Shown here one piece after another: positions 22,866-35,551 of a stretch of DNA of 64,000 bases. This DNA is from Ephemerocybe angulata (taxonomy: Eukaryota > Basidiomycota > Agaricomycetes > Agaricales > Psathyrellaceae): contig JAACJK010000219.1 in NCBI GenBank assembly GCA_013368325.1, positions 1,612,001 through 1,676,000 of the forward strand. The letters run 5' to 3'. The position numbers and the translations under genes are program-made. The notes beneath the pieces were generated by a model. It was not told the DNA's origin. It searched no databases and was given only the letters and a program-made list of their open reading frames with translations. Within the stretch, counting starts at the first letter, position 1. Every line of letters starts with the position of its first letter.

Positions 22866-24163
22866 ATGCAGGTGAGCACATTTCTGGTTCGATATTCAAT
22901 TGGCCGGGTGATGGGCGGAGTTGGCCGTGAACAAAAACTTTTTTTCAACTTTTTTACCGGCCAAAAGGGGGTCAGATCTAAGATCTCTGACAGGAGCTAC
23001 TACATGATGGTTCATAAGTAGCGAAACGATGAATCTCATCCGTTGACTGCTCCCCCCTGCCTCATTTTCACGCATCGACCGTCTATTCCACTATGCAGAC
23101 TGCTCACCACATATCTTCCTCCACCACCCAGACCATCGAACGCAAGCAAGCTCACCCATCAAACATCCCCCCGGTCACCAATGCTCCCCGTCGCATGGCA
23201 CAGCAGGTTCCTACGGTGAGTTACCACGTTTCGGGCGTCTATTTCGTTCTCTGACTTTAGGAAAAGTCCGCACCGCAAGCGCCCACCACTCGGCAGGATC
23301 CGTTCTACGGTCACGAGAGCATAGCGCGTCTATGCGCTCGATTCATCACTCATCTCTTCGCCTGCCCTGAGTATCCTCCAGCCACGACCCACTCTCAAGC
23401 CAAACTCCCCCATTTCATCGCCTATGCCCTCCATCGGACTAAGCTCCATCCCTCCGTTACATTTGCCTCACTTGTGCTACTTCAGAGACTAAAGGCACGA
23501 TTCCCCACCGCTCGTGGCTCGTCTGGCCACCGACTATTCATTTCCGCTTTCATGATCGCGTCCAAGGTCATCTGCGATGACACCTACTCCAACAAGTCCT
23601 GGGGTATCGTCGCACAGGGGATGTTCAGTTTAAGGGAGGTCAACCAGATGGAGCGCGAGATGTGCAATTATCTTGACTGGGAGCTTACGGTCGACAACCC
23701 CATCCTCTCCAACTTCGAGGCCGCCGTCAGGCAGGACTTCGCCCAGGACCACCGGCAGTACCCCAACTACCCCCTCACGATGGTCTCAAAGCGTGCCGCT
23801 CGCGCTGCTGCTTCGACCGCCGCCACCCCTGTTCCAGAACCCAGCGGCACCACCACTGCCGTCCCCGGCTTCGGCCAACATCGCCAATCCCCCTCGACGA
23901 CGCGCCCCGACTCTTCCCAAAATTCGTCGTCAAAACACTGGAAAGCCCCTCATTCAGATCCCAACACCCCATCCCCCAGTCATTCCAACACGACTTCCCC
24001 TGCCTCATCAGCTTCGCCACAGACGCCTCTCAACCTCGAAACGGACAGTGCGCGGATACACGGTGTCGACGCCTCGCCTCCGTTCACTTTCGTTTCCGAT
24101 GCACCCTCGGTCCATCCCCTCAAGGGCCAAATGTTTGCCTTCGCCTTGCCGTCAAAGTACTGA
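22866..24163 (+). CDS. PCL/G1-type cyclin
   Basis: The likely model has exons 22866-22871, 23099-23215 and 23261-24163, giving 341 residues. The first coding exon is only ATGCAG. The 227-nt intron ends in the same six bases, so starting at the second copy (23093) gives an identical protein. The TATA box at 22788 favours the first. The cyclin fold spans about residues 75-175: LPHFIAYALHRTKLHPS, TFASLVLLQRLKARFP, FISAFMIASKVICDD, WGIVAQGMFSLREVNQME and MCNYLDWELTVDNP. This is the PHO80/PCL-like cyclin box that binds a Pho85/CDK5-type kinase. The rest is Ser/Pro/Thr-rich and disordered, as in unstable G1 cyclins. The gene stands alone between two deserts of more than 5 kb. Confidence 0.87.
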
Positions 24164-27100
24164 CAACTGCTCTCTCGGGCTCTCGGTCTGTGCCAGCTAT
24201 CGCCTCTCTTTCCACGGTTGTCGTATTCTGCTCTCATTCATCGCGTCACCCGATACCCGTTCAACATATATCCCTGCCATGGACCAGCTGTTGCAACCAT
24301 ATGTATTATATCATTATGCTTAGACACCATCGGCCTGCTCAAACTGACATTTACACCAACTGCATTAGCATTACACATTCATCTGTACCATATTATAGCA
24401 CAACAGAACAAAAGAATTCAAAACTACCCTTTAATAATACCTTCCTCCCCAGAGCGCTAGCAGCAATCGAAACATCAACTTCAGCGGTATGTTCCCGAGC
24501 CATTTGCAAGCAGCCACCGTCATCTAACCTATCGGCAACCTGACCCGAGATAGCCAGGCATTACAATTACAATCCCCCTGTGGGCCTGTGGCACGATTTA
24601 GGGTCTCGATGTTCGGAGGAATTCCGTGATCGCAACGTGTTGTCCTCATGTCCAGCTTCTCTCATCGTCTTCTGTTGGTGCGTCGTCGTGCCCCAAGTGT
24701 TGCAGAATACGGAATGCGGTAAGGGGGTGAGAAGACCGTTGGGAATACCTGGCTTAACTGACATTCTTCTAAGCGTGTTGCGTCAAGGCCCGCGCCCTCC
24801 CCGCGTGCCCTCGCGTGCCCGAGCCAGCCACTGCCAGCCACCCCAGGCCACCCCGAACACCACCATCATCAACTTGGGCTCGTGATGCTCGGCGCGTTCT
24901 GATAGAACATTCCAATTCCACTGTATCCGTTACATGAGGACAGGCGAGTATGGTAAGGTCCAACACACCGCGTCCGGTAGGCAATCTGGGGTAAGTAGAC
25001 GCTTTCGTCTGGCGTTGAGTGCGAGACGTCCCACAACATATGCGCAATTGGACGCGTGCTCGCCGAGCCTCGTCTGGCTGCTTCTCCTGCTTTGCGGCCT
25101 TGACACGCGCGGCCAGTGCGCTCCAGAGAACCCATCGCAAAGAGGCATCTATCTGGCCTCGAGCGTCCGATTGCTGACTGTTAAGCGCGCGCCTCACCAG
25201 GGTAAGCAAACTCCGCCTAAGACAGATTCTTGGTTTCTTTCATCCTTACTGGTACTTCACGTCGACTTAGGTTTAATAGTCGCCTGCGGAACAGCCAGGA
25301 TGAATTATCGGCATTTGACTGGTTTCATGGGTTCACGAAGGTTCACGAGTCACGCTGCAGGTTGTTACATCTTCTCAGTCTCCTTTGAGAAGGCTGCACC
25401 AAGGCGACATTATGATTTACGGCGCGAAGGGGCGTCCATGTGAACAAGCTCAGAATTCGGCTTCTCCGCGTCCGGGACTGCCGCCAGGCCTAAGCGCTGC
25501 AGCCAATGCAGTCCCGCTACATCGCGCCTCATGGTGATCCTTTGTAGGCGCATGTAGGCTGTGGTGTGTCTACCATCCGCGATTTATGGGGAAGAACCGC
25601 CAACCGCGCTCGGAAGGTCGTTCGGCGAAGCTCGTCAACTCTGGGCGCACATTAGGCGTATACTCAAAGGCGTGTCTTCTGGCTTCTCGAACGTTGCGTA
25701 CGTACCAGATGATTACTACAGATGTGAATAAGTAACTCCAAGTCACTTGGAATCTGTCGTCACGAAGTACAGGCAGGATTTAATGATCACAATAGTAGGT
25801 TCTATTGAATCAACTTGGGACATTGACACTGTGCGTTTCTAGACAGATCATCTACACGAACAGAGAAACAGGCCTATGTCCACCGAGTTCGAAAAGCACC
25901 GTCCCCGAGTCCCTCCACCCTTTCCCCCACGAGTTGATCACTCCAACCATGGGTTGCGATCGTCAATATGTTTTGATGTCGAACAGACATGGAAACATCG
26001 ATTCTGAGGGCTCAAGAGTCGAAACGCACACAATGCACAGGGCAGCAGCGCAGTACCCGTCTTGGCCTTCGCCGGTCGTAAGGCAGGACCCTGTGTGTCG
26101 AGACGCTATCTTACGTCCAGGAATCGACGGTACTCCTATGTCTTCAATCGCGTGGAAATGACAGAAAATGACAGGAAACCACTCATATACCTGCATAAAG
26201 CATAGAATTGCCCCTCAAGTTCTTTTAATCGCCGACATCCCCTCCCCTTAGAGCATCCGGCTCGCCGCTCAGGTAACCCATGAAATGCATGAACACCGCA
26301 ACCCACGCTTTCGTTCCTCGGTATCCGTGCCTCTCAAGCCCACTTCACCCTCAATGCTTTATCTAGGTGCAGTGGATGCACCATAAACGATCGATTGCGC
26401 TCTGGGGCTGGACGGGCGCTTGTCTGGCTTGATGGCCCTTCCCCATATCTATATCCAGAGTTGAAGGCAAGTCTTAACTCCGACTCTGTTACAGCGAACG
26501 CGATGCATTGTCGTCATATGTCACTTTCAATAAAGGCCATTACACCCGAAGTTTGAACAATTCCTTGAGAGCGTTGTCCCGTGTCCAGTGCCCCTGGCGG
26601 TGTCTGGTAGTGGCTGGCTCAGAGGAACTGGAGCGCTGACGAGAGGGCACAGGAATGGTGATGATATCTGCTCGCAGAAAGATGTGAAAGGATGCAGTTA
26701 AAGGTATGTGTAACGCCGCGAAAGGCCTTTCGGAATCCACCTGGATCCAGGACATTGGGTGGCCGTTCTGTGTCACTGCCAGTGGCTGACGTTGGGCTCA
26801 GTGGCGGCTATTATGCTTGGGGCCAGCGGACCGCGATAGGCTAGAGCCGTTCTTTATCTATTCTACGGCAGGAACAAATCATGAACGGTGCAAGCTCGCG
26901 AGGGAACTGTCCCTTGGAGGGTTATGCGGGGAAGCAGTCAAGGTCAGTCACATTCCTCTGCCGTTAAAGGTATCCCGCGCACGCACGACACTTATCATCT
27001 GAGCCCTATACCAGGAGAAGGCCCCTCTCTCCAGCTACCATGCCCAACAAGGGCATTGATGGACCGAGCGTGCTGAGTTCCTCTCGAAGGGTGTGCCACT

Positions 27101-29605
27101 GTTAGAACTGAGTGCATATTCAAGTAGATAACTCGGGAACTCTGTCTCAGTGCTCGGTAGACTGGAGGCAGGCGTACTTGAACGTACGCGTTTAATCCTA
27201 ACGGTAATGCTGGATCGAGTGTCGACTTCGCGGTCTAGGTACGCCCGAGCTTATAAGCCATGCGTCGTTTACGGTTAGAGTTAGCTTGCAAGTTGCTTTG
27301 ATCGATATGGACGCGAATATGCCCCATGGCACTGGACTCAGGAATCGTCTGCTAACCCCAACTGTTTGTTGCATAATAATCAGACTAGCAAGCGCTATGA
27401 CCCACCGGCCCCTTGGAAACGAGTACCACTGACACGTCGCGGTTAGCCTGGTCCGTATAAACACTCGCTGGCCAAGCTGAACAAAGTTACGTTTGATGCG
27501 AGTTAAAGTGTCTGGTGTGCCCTCACTGAGTACCACCTGCAATTGGCCCCAAGAATTGACTCCTTGTCGATCCGCCAGTCGCGTGTTTGAAATGCTATGG
27601 TCGCCTCGGGGCCTTCGTGAGGTGATAAAAGTAAGGACCCTACAGCATCGTGTTCAACTCGGTGTACCATTCATTGCTGGCGTTTAACTTGAAGTACTCG
27701 GGAACTCGCCTGTAGGAAACCTATGTCAATTAATCGACTAAACGCAAAGTGTGCAAACGGTCATTTGCGGGAAGAGAGGCATATTCCGAACGGACACATT
27801 TCTGATGGTCTTGTGAGGTAGGTGGCGGTAATGAACAGCCCCCAGCCCTGCCAGGGGCACGGCTGACATCATCGACGGGCGCCAAACCTGGGCGCTAATG
27901 CTCGCTTCCTGAAGTCCGTTGTCATGTCAGCCTGTGCAGGCGATCCTCGAAAGAAGCATTTCCGCGTCTCAGGTATCCTGAGACGACTGTCAGTATGGAG
28001 ACCATAAGAGGCCGATGTATCAGGAAGATTGAAGGTCAATAGTTACGGGTGTAGCTGATACTTGATACAAGTCTCTAACGGGCCTCTCGGTGATTTTAAG
28101 GTCCTTGGGATGAGATAGATCCTCGTTTAGGGGGTACTCAGGAATCCAATCCTGCCGCCACGGAGTTTCCTCAAACTGAAGTGCTGTTAAATCATGAGCA
28201 TGTCCATGTCATCAAAGGAGAATACAGATGGGTCCAGTGGCATCTGGCAGCAGTGATGGAGAGATTGGATATATTTGGTGTGTAGAATAAGTATCAGAGC
28301 TCCTCTGTCCCATGGGGTGAAGCTCCGCCTCTATTACGCCGCCCATCCGTAAGCTGTTGGAGAGTTCTTCCTAATAACTTCGATCGTGACCTGGATTAAG
28401 ACAGTCAATACCCCTCCCCTATCTGCAACTCACTACTGCGTGAATCCATTGGCGCTTTTCAGTAAATGCTGCAAAGTTAACCTCTCTGATGCCAATACAT
28501 ATTTTCAAACACAAACACACACTCGATTGTCCCTGTGGGTCCAGTGCGAAGCCGTTAGTAAATCACCGCCGCTAGCCCTTGGGTGTGAACAAGCGCCCAT
28601 GTATAAACAGCACAAGGCTTACGCTGCTGCAAAAGATGCCCGTTATCTACATCTGTGCAGCGCCAGAGAATATGAATGAGGTTAATTCATTGCCCGAGTA
28701 TGTATTTCGAGGGAGGATAGAGAGCAAATTCGGGTGTGATCAGCAGGACGAGGCTACGGGCACAAGGTAGGTTAGGAACTTACCCACTCGAGGTTCTTGT
28801 GGAAGTCCGGAGCTGCGTCTTTCATGGGTTTTGACCGCTTGTTATTGCCCTGGAAGAGCCGAATGCCGCTTCTGAAACTGACTCGGGACCCGCTCGCATC
28901 AATCCATGCTTCGCCCCATTAGATTTGCTCTTGTAATGGGAAGTGGTGCCGGGCCTATTGGCATTCTTACTTCACATTTCGATGTCATTGCCATTGCCTA
29001 TAGTGAACCGATTCTTGCGAGTAGAAAAGGAGCGCTGCTTAGTTGATTGACGGGGAAGAGAACACCACCCGACTACTATGACGAGCGCATTGCTAATGAA
29101 AACGTACGCAAATCTTCCAGCTCTCCCGAGCCAGAAGCATCGCAGACTCCGAAAGCTCAAATAGGCTAGCCTCATGCCCTCAAGGGTCTGCGCGAGTCAA
29201 TGCCCCGAAAGACTATCCAACCTACTGGCGTCCTGGAGCAGTAAGTTTCGGAGTTGTGGAAATGCCTGCTGTGATCTATGGAATGCTATGGGTCGTTTTG
29301 CCGTTATGGTCGTTTGAGAGTACTGCAGTGTCCTATGCAATGAAGCTGTGGAGGTCCAATTTCCGAAGGTAAAACGGAAAAATGGGAAGAACGAGGAGGC
29401 CTTGCTTCAAGCGCGTTGGCAGGACTTGGAGAGCTGGTGTTCCCCATTTCCGTTCGTGGCGGTGGTGAGCGTCAAAGGGAATCACGTGGAACAGGGTTCA
29501 AGTAAGCAGGATTCAAGCGGAGCTCGAATCAATTGTGAGCTCCAGCACTGACCGACTCGCCGTCACTGGGCGTACACATCTTCTCACCGGCGACCATCTC
29601 TCGAA
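24164..29605. other. Gene-poor region, about 5.4 kb
   Basis: No exon chain, RNA gene or complete mobile element could be supported. Open frames on both strands are short and lack motifs. A GC-rich patch (about 24780-24860) has short Pro/Arg-like repeats (gccagccacc type). A 14-base word near 28593 is shared with the other desert at 20357. The rightmost part must include the promoter of the Nab2 gene. Confidence 0.5.
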
Positions 29606-31756
29606 ATGCCTTTTGGTTTAACGATAAACACTGAGCGCGCAACTGCCTTTCAGGTAAGCTTTAGAACTCTTGCGCGATGGCGTGGAAACTGACACACTCT
29701 TCGCAACTAGCAAGCGGTTCAGGATGAACTCATGAATCGTGGATACAGTCAGGATGCTGGTGAGTATTTCCTCAAAGTGCGTCTTGTGGCGCGTATTCTC
29801 ATCCGTCAACTGCAGATCCTGTCATGGCGGAGTATATCACAATAATGGTTATCAACAACAAGTCTGCCGGTATGTATCTTTCGCCCAAGCGACAAGAAAA
29901 TAACAGGCTGACTCCTTTCTAGCTCAAATAACGAGCGAACTCGAAGATTGTGCGTTTCGAAGTTCATATAAAGGCTCTTTGTACTAACTTGCCCTTTCTT
30001 CAGTGATTTCCACAGATATTGGTGCGTTTTGCTTTAGTGTGTGTCTGCAGCATATACACTTACCACGAGCTTCAGATCCAAGCTTCACGTCCTGGTTGTT
30101 TGACGAGGCAGCGAAGGGCGCCGCCGGCTCAGAAATCGCACCAGTTCCATCATCTCCAGCGCCTGCAGAGGCATCGGCTGAGCCAGGACCTTCCAAGGAA
30201 ATCCCAACCTACACTGGCAATGACTCATCAACAAGAAGACCTACAGGCGCTCCAAGAAATGGTGTCTACCAGCAAGCACTATCTCAAGCATTACCCTCAT
30301 CTTCTGCACAGAAACGCAGCGCATCTGCCCGTTCTCCCTCCCCTACCCACCCCAACAAATCGCGGCGGACGGACCTTCCCACTGGTCCACGCGCAATGCA
30401 AAAGGAAGGCCCTGGTCCGAGAAGCTTATTGGACAGGGTGGGAGGACCTGCGAACAATCGTCCTAATGGCCACGGAAGGGACGAGATACAGAGGAGGATT
30501 GAGAGCGTCACAGGCGCAGCACAGGAACCCAACATGATGATGCCCCAGGGCTTTGTGGGCATGCCTCCTGGTATGGACGTGAACGCTATGGCAAACGCGA
30601 ACATGATGAATCCCATGATGCTGCAGGAGATGATGATGAGCCAAATGGCCATGATGGCGCAGATGGCCTCGTCAATGGGCATGTTGAATCCTGCCACTGG
30701 CCAGTTCAGCGGCGGCGGGATGCCTATGCACAATGGAATGCCCGGAGATATGTCAATGGTGCAGAACGGAATGAACAACTTCCAGGGTCAAGCTGGCGGT
30801 CATGGACACCCTGGACGAGGGCGCGGTGTCGGACGAGGGGGTAGAGGCGCGGGACGGGGAGGCAGAGGAAACGTCCCGTTAGGTGGTCACGGGGGACCTC
30901 AACCACCGCAACAAGCCCAAGCTGGAGAAACCCCAGCAATTGTCTCTCCAACGCCGGTCATAGCTGCACCTCTCGCTCATACTCCTTCCTCATCAAGTGT
31001 GGCAACAGACGCATCGTCAAAGCCCGCCTACGCTATTCCAGAGCGACCCCAATCCCCGACACTATGCAAGTTCGGAACGAAGTGTTCCAATGCGCACTGT
31101 CGATATTCGCATCCCTCGCCCGTTGCTACAGCCGAGAGCGGTGTTGTACTCAGCAATGACCCCTGCGAAAATGGCAAGAATTGCGTAGACAAGGATTGCA
31201 CGAAGGCCCATGTCAGCCCCGCTGTTCTGAATCCCAATGGTGAGTTAGCGGTCTAGTCCTTTTTGTTCACTCCAGCTAACTCTTTGTCTTAGCGGAATTC
31301 TCAGCGCCACCTGTGGCCGCCCCACCTCCTCGAGCTACCCATACCGCCAATGCGGTCCCTTGCCGGTTCGGCCTCGCCTGCACGCGTCCGGGCTGCACGT
31401 TCTCCCATCCTCCTCGCCCATCGCACGGCTCCCAGCCCTGCCGCTTTGGTACTGCATGTACCAAAGCCTCCTGCACATTCCAGCACCCTCCGGGTCGTGT
31501 CCTCCCATCTACCTTCCACCGCGGTCTGTCGACGAGTGGTGGTATGTCATCTGTAGCTGCGCCTGAGACTGGCACTATGAGCGGAACCAGCCACAACAAG
31601 AGCATGACGTTTAACACCTCAAGCTCGGCAACGGTGAAGGAGAAGTTGGAGAAACAGATGAAGGAGCTTGAGGAGAAGAAGCAGGAGATGGAAAAGGCGA
31701 TGAAGGATGCTGCCAGCAAGAAGGACGACAACAAGTCGGTGCCCATCTCTGCCTGA
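29606..31756 (+). CDS. NAB2: Nab2-type nuclear poly(A) RNA-binding protein
   Basis: Seven exons (29606-29653, 29711-29759, 29816-29869, 29923-29949, 30004-30021, 30076-31239, 31293-31756) give 607 residues. Residues 1-85 form the helical PWI-like fold (LTINTERATAFQQAVQDELM, then PSFTSWLFDEA) that contacts nuclear pore export factors. A Met-rich segment and an RGG-like segment (GRGVGRGGRGAGRGGRG) follow. Four tandem zinc fingers of the CX5CX4CX3H type are visible, beginning CKFGTKC, CENGKNC, CRFGLAC and CRFGTAC; these bind poly(A). The C-terminus is a short coiled coil rich in Lys and Glu. Nab2 controls poly(A) tail length and mRNA export. The finger count is lower than in yeast Nab2 (seven). 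Early exons are tiny (18-54 nt). Confidence 0.93.
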
Positions 31757-32458
31757 GGATACCGTTTCCCCGGCGTATGTGCGAACGCAATCGATTTCTC
31801 TCTATTCTCTCTTTCTCTCTTCTTGTTGTTGATGTATTTTGATTGTCATGTAACAACGCAAACGGCACCCTCGCTCGCATCCATGCATTAGTTTATCACC
31901 CAGACTCTTTTCATTCGTCGTTCACCTAATTTTCTCTTCATTATCTATTTAAGCTGCCTATATAGAGTAGTCTAGAGAATCTGGGGGTAGCCTCCATATT
32001 CTGGAGGTCGCCAAATAAACGGACTCAATGCTGTCCGCCGTACTCCCCGTCTAAATCTGGCGGAAGGAGTATGGTGGGCATTCTCTTGCAACCCCCCGCT
32101 TCCACTTGTGTGTGTGATCTCGAGCTCCGTTTCTCTGAGGGATCATCGATAACCAAGTAAGTAATGCATTCTGGGAGACAAGCACGGACGATACGCTCTA
32201 TACATCTATACATCGGAGTAGATGGCAATAAATGGTAGCAGTGGCAGTAAGGTACAGAAGATGGTACACAGTCCGTCATGTTGGCGACGACCAGTTAGAC
32301 GATACAATGGCGTTCCAGCGCAAGTCCGACATGGCAAGTTTGAATCAAGCAAGAAAACAAATGGTAGGCCCGCCGGCATGGGTATGGCGGTTGCGTGCCC
32401 AACAGCAATCCTTCCATATGCTCCTAGAAATTCAGCGTAAGTTGACGTATCTTCGCTT
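31757..32458. other. Convergent intergenic region
   Basis: These 702 bases hold the 3' flanks of the Nab2 gene and the AAA ATPase gene. AT-rich runs near 31860-31990 fit 3' processing signals. No coding exon was seen. Confidence 0.5.
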
Positions 32459-34968
32459 TCAATCGTCGTCATCATCGTCGTCTTCTTCGTCGTCCTTCTT
32501 GTCATCGCGAATGTTAACGTAGAGGGGGCCGTCTTTATCCAGAGCGAAACGGATCATGTCGCCCTTGCCGACGTCCTTGAACGTCAGTTCGCGCGTGCGA
32601 TGGAGAGACTCGATCTCATCGATACGGTCGCGGACGTTGTTTAGGAGGTCATCGAAGCCCTCTTCCTCTACGACTTCCATGGCGACTTGCAGCGTGAGCA
32701 TGGAGTCAGGGCGAACGTCGTGGTTGATCTAAATATGAAGTCAAAATGGATGGCTACATGGGTCCAGATGGGAGACATACGTCGATAGCGATGATGTTGG
32801 CGCGGTCCAGGTCTTCCATAAAGTCGGCACGGGTCATAATTTGACGCGCTTTATACTGAACAGGGGTGTCAGACGCGGTCGACAGAAAGCGAGGGTAGAG
32901 CCCACCCAGGACATAGACGGCAAAGGCAACTCCGGCAGCTTGTCAGGGTTCAATTCTCCTCTCGCAACAGCTTCGTCTCTCTCTTTCTCCTGCGCACGGC
33001 GAAGCTTGACGAATTCTTGGAGAAGTAACCAAGAGCATGAACTCCATTTTTGCTGGAAATGGGTATTTGAGTAAAGCGGTCACATCTGGGGGGCTTTCTC
33101 TCCTCACCTCGTCCATGACGTCGTCGTCACAGTCCGGAATCAGGCCTAACGAGAAGAGGATTTAACAAAACCTAAACACTGAACTTGAAAATACAACATA
33201 CCAATTCGACTCAGGATCCACCCCTTTTCGACGGTCATCATGTGCTTGGCCATTTCCACCATCTCCTTCGACTTGGCCACCTTCACCACAGGATTAGCAC
33301 TGATATTATTCAGGAAAGTGTCCGAAAAGCCTACCCTATTCAAGTAGCTCAGTCTCCCACCGATAACATCTACCGTCTCCAGAACATCTGATTCGGAAAC
33401 AGAGCCTTTATTAGCGTCACGGCGGATTCTTGTCAATGCTTTCCGAGCGTCCTCTTGAGTGAGGTCAGTGACACTCATGACGTGCATTCTGCTGGCGTAT
33501 TTCCCTGTGGGCTACTTAGCAGGAGAAGCTGATCAGGGAATATAGACAGAACGTACGCATGACATGGAACGGCCAGAAGTCATCGCTACAAGAAAAGTAT
33601 GAAAACAGGATGCTGAGGAAAAGGTCTGTTCCCTTACGAGCTGAAGACGACTGTGAGGATGCCTGAGGACCTTTCAGTCAGTACATGCGGCAGTTGCTGG
33701 CATTACAATCGAGCATACCACTAGCGGCCCAAGCTTCGGCCTTCTGTTGTAATTGGAGGATCATATTCCTGCCATCTTCGTCATTCTGGAAGAAGTGGAT
33801 GTTGTTGATTATGAGGACCAGAGGTTTTCCCCGGCGTTCAGCGCAGCGCAGCGCGACCTTCTCAAGCTTATTGAGAGCCCTTTCAATGTCGAGGGCTGGT
33901 CCACCTATAAGTTGAATGGGGGATGTGTCAGAACAAGTTAGAGGGAAACGGAAGATTGCGTCTTGCCTTCCCGTGGATCGCGTCTTTGGAAGAGGCCAGT
34001 CTGGGTGTCCTCGTTGTACTCATAGTTCAAAGCTTTACCCAGGCGAAGGCGGAAAACCTCCAAGTCAGGGTGCGCGTCGCACATGGAAACACCATCGGCT
34101 TGAATGGCTCCCATGGCTTCGAATATCATGGTCCCCTTTCCACACCCCTGATAATAGTCTTTGGTTAGCTTGGCGTCGTGAGTAAACAGGGGTTGTAGAT
34201 GCGATACTCACCTTAGGCCCGAGTAGCATGAAGTAGTGCCCAGGTTCCTCGCCTTTAACGACCAAGTCAATAAGATCCTGCTCCTTCCTCCGTATGTATT
34301 CCGTCCATGGTTCCTCCGGGTCTAGGTCTGTTGTTGCTGGCTTCACCTTCGTATGCCGCTTAGCCAATTCCAGGGCAGGGTCGTACCCCGGTTCAAACGA
34401 GGCCTCTATCTATTGGCGAGGGAAGGAATATCAGGGTATTGCACATCTGGGACCAGGAGGCATGCGCACCTTATTCAAGACGTTCGCCTTGTACCACTTT
34501 AAATAGATGACGCCTCCCGTGAAGACTATGGGAGCGCTTAAATGAACGGGGTCATTTAGGGCATATGATGGGCGCCTACACACCTGCTCCGAGACCAATA
34601 CAGGTCGTAATTATCGCGTCCAGAAGCGGTGAATTGGTGAATGAGAAGCCGGTTCCCCCAATGCCCGGCCCTCCAGGGCCACCACCTGGTGGGTTATAGG
34701 GTGCACTCAGAGCTGCGGTTCCTTCGTGCACTTCATGTCGCGCTCCGGGTTGTATTGGTACTGCTTGCGACTGAGCAGGTGGGGGTGCAGTGCGCTTCGG
34801 AGCTGTCGGCGAGTGATGTGCTGGATGCTGCTTCTGGTGGTGATGCCCGTGTCTTCCTGAGCCTGTCGGTTCGGTCGTGTAAAGGCGAACAATAGGAATG
34901 GGTCGGTGAGGTATTCGCGAATGTCGCGAAAGCAGAGTGAGTCTGCCAGCAAGTAGGGTTGAAGTCAT
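32459..34968 (-). CDS. Mitochondrial AAA-type P-loop ATPase
   Basis: Twelve exons join in frame: 34968-34584, 34525-34470, 34409-34212, 34147-33967, 33904-33719, 33662-33638, 33585-33557, 33504-33202, 33145-33108, 33052-32906, 32855-32781 and 32728-32459, giving 630 residues. An in-frame ATG at 35076 would add 36 residues; 34968 is preferred because the start then reads as a basic mitochondrial presequence (MTSTLLAGRLTLLSRHSR). A membrane helix (LLDAIITTCIGLGAGVVF) precedes the ATPase. Walker A is GPKGCGKGT (about residue 210), and KPLVLIINNIHFF is the Walker B region. The C-terminal part resembles the winged-helix end of fungal mitochondrial AAA proteins, and the tail is a run of Asp. Its precise role is unknown to me. 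Intron 4 (33905-33966) uses a GC donor. Confidence 0.85.
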
Positions 34969-35551
34969 TAAGAAAGGAGAAGTTGAAATAAAGAGCGGAA
35001 GGTTGGGTCGCCGTCTACCCCGCAGCGGACTGTACCAATAAGTATGGGTCGAAAACGTGTCTGATCTCGACATCATTCATCCCAGGCTATCACCACCAGT
35101 CAACTTCACTCACGATGAGAACCCATTTTCGGCTCTTTTCTTCACCCAACAAATTTCGAGCCTCACCAAAAAGCTTTGAAGCCCAGCAAAGACACCCTAA
35201 GGCCCCTTAGACGCTCCCCGCTCGGAATCCCTTTGACTGATACGTTCAAAGGGCCTTATCTTTCGTGTAGTCGTGACAGCCACCTGCATGGAGAACGCAG
35301 CAGTTGGTTGAAGACGAACAGATATGTCCAGAGCTATCTGCTGTGGCTCCCTCTAGACTTTCTTCTCAGGCTGCCTATCGCTCATGGCCATTATCGACAG
35401 TCGAGTAAGTAGCCTTTTCAATCATTGGGGGATACACTTTGAAACAATACAGCAAATTATACATGAAGCGATAACGAAGAAATATCAGGAAACCCGGCAA
35501 AGAACAACGACCGACTCTGCACCACATTCCTCAAGTCTGGTGAATCTGAAA
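34969..35551. other. Intergenic region upstream of the AAA ATPase gene
   Basis: This stretch of 583 bases contains the leader and promoter of the AAA gene, and possibly an N-terminal extension to 35076, plus the 3' flank of the SAP-like gene. No separate gene was seen. Confidence 0.5.

Noticed and set aside
24769..25209. 146-residue Arg/Ala-rich minus-strand frame
   Set aside because: Composition reflects local GC-rich DNA; no domain and no codon pattern.
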